Source of the DNA: Calditrichia bacterium
Lineage (GTDB): Bacteria > Calditrichota > Calditrichia > RBG-13-44-9 > J042
Direction of reading: 5' to 3'
NCBI GenBank assembly: GCA_030430345.1
Contig: JAUIFT010000147.1
Location: 1-6,779 of the forward strand
DNA length: 6,779 nucleotides
Below are positions 5,017 to 6,779 of the stretch, piece after piece. A program made the translations under genes and the position numbers. The notes under the pieces are model-generated. The model was not told the DNA's origin, searched no databases, and worked only from the letters and a program-made list of their open reading frames with translations. The stretch's first letter is position 1. Each line of letters opens with the position of its first letter.

Positions 5017-6779
5017 GTGATACATTTTTTCAGACATTTACTTCGTTCGGGAATGATTTTCCTCTGCCTCAACATAATCCCGGCGAACATCTTACTCGCC
5101 CAGGAACAGCCCCGGGCGTCCGTTCTTTTAAGCTTACCGCAGGATTCACTCTACGTTCACAGCGATTCTTTAAAACAAGCCTTTCAACTCCCCCATTCAT
5201 TTATTATTCCATCCAGCGAGCGCCTGCGCCTGAAGAATTTTCGCCTGATGCCTAATATTCATTACAACTTCGATTATCGAAATGGCAAAGTGACTCTCCT
5301 GCAGGAACTGCCTTCCGCAGACAGTTTATTAATTACCTATCGCAAATATCCGTTTCCCCTGATCGTCGATTATTATCATCGCGAGCTGGCTGCGTTCAGC
5401 AAAAATGATTCCGCCCGCTCGGACAGCGGTGAAATTACTGCCCGGGAAATTCGCCCGCGCTTTCTGGAAAACATCGATGGCTATCAGAGCAATCTGCAGA
5501 AGAGCGGTAGTATTGTCCGTGGCATCGAGATCGGTAATAATCAGGATCTGACCCTGAATTCCGGCCTTAATTTACAGCTCTCCGGAAAAATTTCTCCCGA
5601 CGTGGAACTGATCGCTGCCCTGACTGATGAGAGCACACCGATCCAACCGGAAGGCAATACCCAAACACTTCGCGAAGTCGATAAAGTTTTCGTACGGATT
5701 AAAAGTCCTTACATTGGAGGCACGCTGGGCGATTTCAACATGCGCTATCAAAATTCATTATTCGGGAATATTCAACGAAAGCTGCAAGGGGTTAGCGTAG
5801 AGAATGACCTCAGGAAAACACATCAGCAGATTACTTTTGGTACTTCCCGGGGATTTTTCCACTCCAATAAATTCCTCGCCCAGGAAGGAAACCAGGGGCC
5901 ATATTTGCTGACCGGACGCAATGGGGAACGGGAAATTATCGTTCTCGCCGGCACGGAGCGTGTTTATGTCGATGGTGTGCTCCAGGTGCGCGGGGAAAAC
6001 AACGACTACATCATTGATTATGGTCTTTCCCAGATAACCTTTACCAGCAATAAGCTAATCACATCGGAAAATCGCATCGAGGTCGATTTTGAATATACCA
6101 GTATCTTCCAGCGCTATGGCCGGAATTTTCTGGGATTTTCTTCCAGCGCACGGGATGTTGCCGGCCGTTTCAATTATGATGTCCGCCTTTTTCGGGAATG
6201 GGATGACACTAACAATTTACTGGAAGACGATGCCCCGCTATCCAGCGAGGAAGAAGCGGCGCTTCGGGAAGCCGGCGACGATCCCCTGGCGGCATTTACC
6301 AGCGGTGCAACTTTTGTCGGCGCGGGCAAAGGGAACTATATAAAATCGACCGACAGCGAGGGGACGGAGATCTTTGTTTACGCCGGTACGGATCTCGGTG
6401 ATTACAACGTGCGCTTTACCGGGGTTGGTTTCGGCAATGGCGATTATACCCGGGAAAGGATTGGCGTTTACACTTATGTCGGCAAAGGAAACGGCAGCTA
6501 CTTGCCTATCCGCCTGGTGCCGCTGGCCGGCGATAAAAAGCTGGCCAATATTTCACTGGGGGCGAACGTCAGCAAGAACTGGCTGATTAAGGGAGAACTC
6601 GCGGCAACTTCCGCCGATCAAAATGTCTTTTCCGAGATTGGCGATGGTGATAACCAGGGCAGTGCGTTTCAGCTAACTTCCAGCCTGAAGGACACCACAT
6701 TTTCGCTCCTCGGTCGCCGCCTGGGTAGTCTGCAGTTCGATGCCCGCTGGACCCGGCAGGATTCCTCCTTTAATCCGCT
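5017..6779 (+). CDS. Large exported outer-membrane protein, probable SprA-like beta-barrel (3' end outside the window)
   Basis: Open from a GTG at 5017 to the right edge, 587 residues with no stop. An in-frame TGA at 4996 limits the upstream choice. The GTG start gives a good signal peptide (R6, H7, R10, hydrophobic 13-27, cleavage near LLA/Q at 28-29), with AGCGGA six bases upstream. Residues about 30-135 form a beta-rich N-terminal domain. Residues 163-244 carry the most characteristic segment: SGSIVRGIEIGNNQD, then a strand-rich stretch containing TPIQPEGNTQ, and ending GDFNMRY. Residues about 309-360 contain VYVDG, DYIIDYG and RIEVDFEYT. Three VGxGxGxY repeats lie at 434, 470 and 488. From memory these features resemble large outer-membrane proteins of FCB bacteria, some related to SprA, the T9SS translocon; that link is unproven. 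The 191-base gap upstream suggests its own promoter; I found only weak candidates. Confidence 0.85.
   Translation, partial: MIHFFRHLLRSGMIFLCLNIIPANILLAQEQPRASVLLSLPQDSLYVHSDSLKQAFQLPHSFIIPSSERLRLKNFRLMPNIHYNFDYRNGKVTLLQELPSADSLLITYRKYPFPLIVDYYHRELAAFSKNDSARSDSGEITAREIRPRFLENIDGYQSNLQKSGSIVRGIEIGNNQDLTLNSGLNLQLSGKISPDVELIAALTDESTPIQPEGNTQTLREVDKVFVRIKSPYIGGTLGDFNMRYQNSLFGNIQRKLQGVSVENDLRKTHQQITFGTSRGFFHSNKFLAQEGNQGPYLLTGRNGEREIIVLAGTERVYVDGVLQVRGENNDYIIDYGLSQITFTSNKLITSENRIEVDFEYTSIFQRYGRNFLGFSSSARDVAGRFNYDVRLFREWDDTNNLLEDDAPLSSEEEAALREAGDDPLAAFTSGATFVGAGKGNYIKSTDSEGTEIFVYAGTDLGDYNVRFTGVGFGNGDYTRERIGVYTYVGKGNGSYLPIRLVPLAGDKKLANISLGANVSKNWLIKGELAATSADQNVFSEIGDGDNQGSAFQLTSSLKDTTFSLLGRRLGSLQFDARWTRQDSSFNP

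Noticed and set aside
5053..5055. ATG at 5053 as the start of the large outer-membrane protein
   Set aside because: It would remove the basic residues before the hydrophobic core and spoil the signal peptide. The GTG at 5017 gives a normal one.
4980..5255. 91-residue plus-strand frame at the start of the large outer-membrane protein gene
   Set aside because: It is in a different frame from the long reading frame, has no signal peptide or known motif, and ends early.
6089..6586. 84- and 70-residue plus-strand frames inside the large outer-membrane protein gene
   Set aside because: Out-of-frame shadows; the main frame is uninterrupted and carries the VGxGxGxY repeats through this stretch.

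Overview
The window suggests a bacterium of the Fibrobacterota-Chlorobiota-Bacteroidota (FCB) superphylum or a nearby candidate phylum such as Calditrichota, KSB1 or Marinimicrobia. The main reason is the C-terminal type IX secretion (T9SS) sorting domain of the protein at 2365-3735, with its NYPNPFNPNT motif. The other proteins fit this: two predicted lipoproteins, a large predicted outer-membrane protein, and beta-propeller and beta-helix proteins with export signals. A species cannot be named from sequence reading alone. Every gene appears to encode an exported protein, so this is an envelope and cell-surface region. I see no RNA gene, transposon, CRISPR array or plasmid function.

Layout. 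(1) 1-1099, minus strand: a lipoprotein with a right-handed beta-helix domain, 366 residues visible, running off the left edge. (2) 1100-1408: a divergent intergenic region with a sigma70-like promoter on the plus strand (TTGGAT, 17 bp, TATAAT) and a near-perfect 19-bp palindrome just upstream of it. (3) 1409-4825, plus strand: three tightly packed genes that look like one operon. They encode an exported NHL-type six-bladed beta-propeller, a 'choice-of-anchor B' (LVIVD-type) propeller with a T9SS sorting domain, and a second choice-of-anchor B propeller made as a lipoprotein. (4) 4826-5016: a short gap with no convincing terminator. (5) 5017 to the right edge, plus strand: the first 587 residues of a large exported protein, probably an outer-membrane beta-barrel of the SprA-like kind found in FCB bacteria.

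How they may work together. The two choice-of-anchor B proteins are clear paralogues, adjacent and probably translationally coupled, but they carry different localisation signals. One should be exported by T9SS and anchored or released at the surface; the other should be lipid-anchored. Both keep the same set of histidines and a C-D-E-L motif, so they may do the same chemistry or binding in two places. Their function is unknown. Together with the NHL propeller and the barrel-like protein they may form a surface module, but that is inference from gene order.
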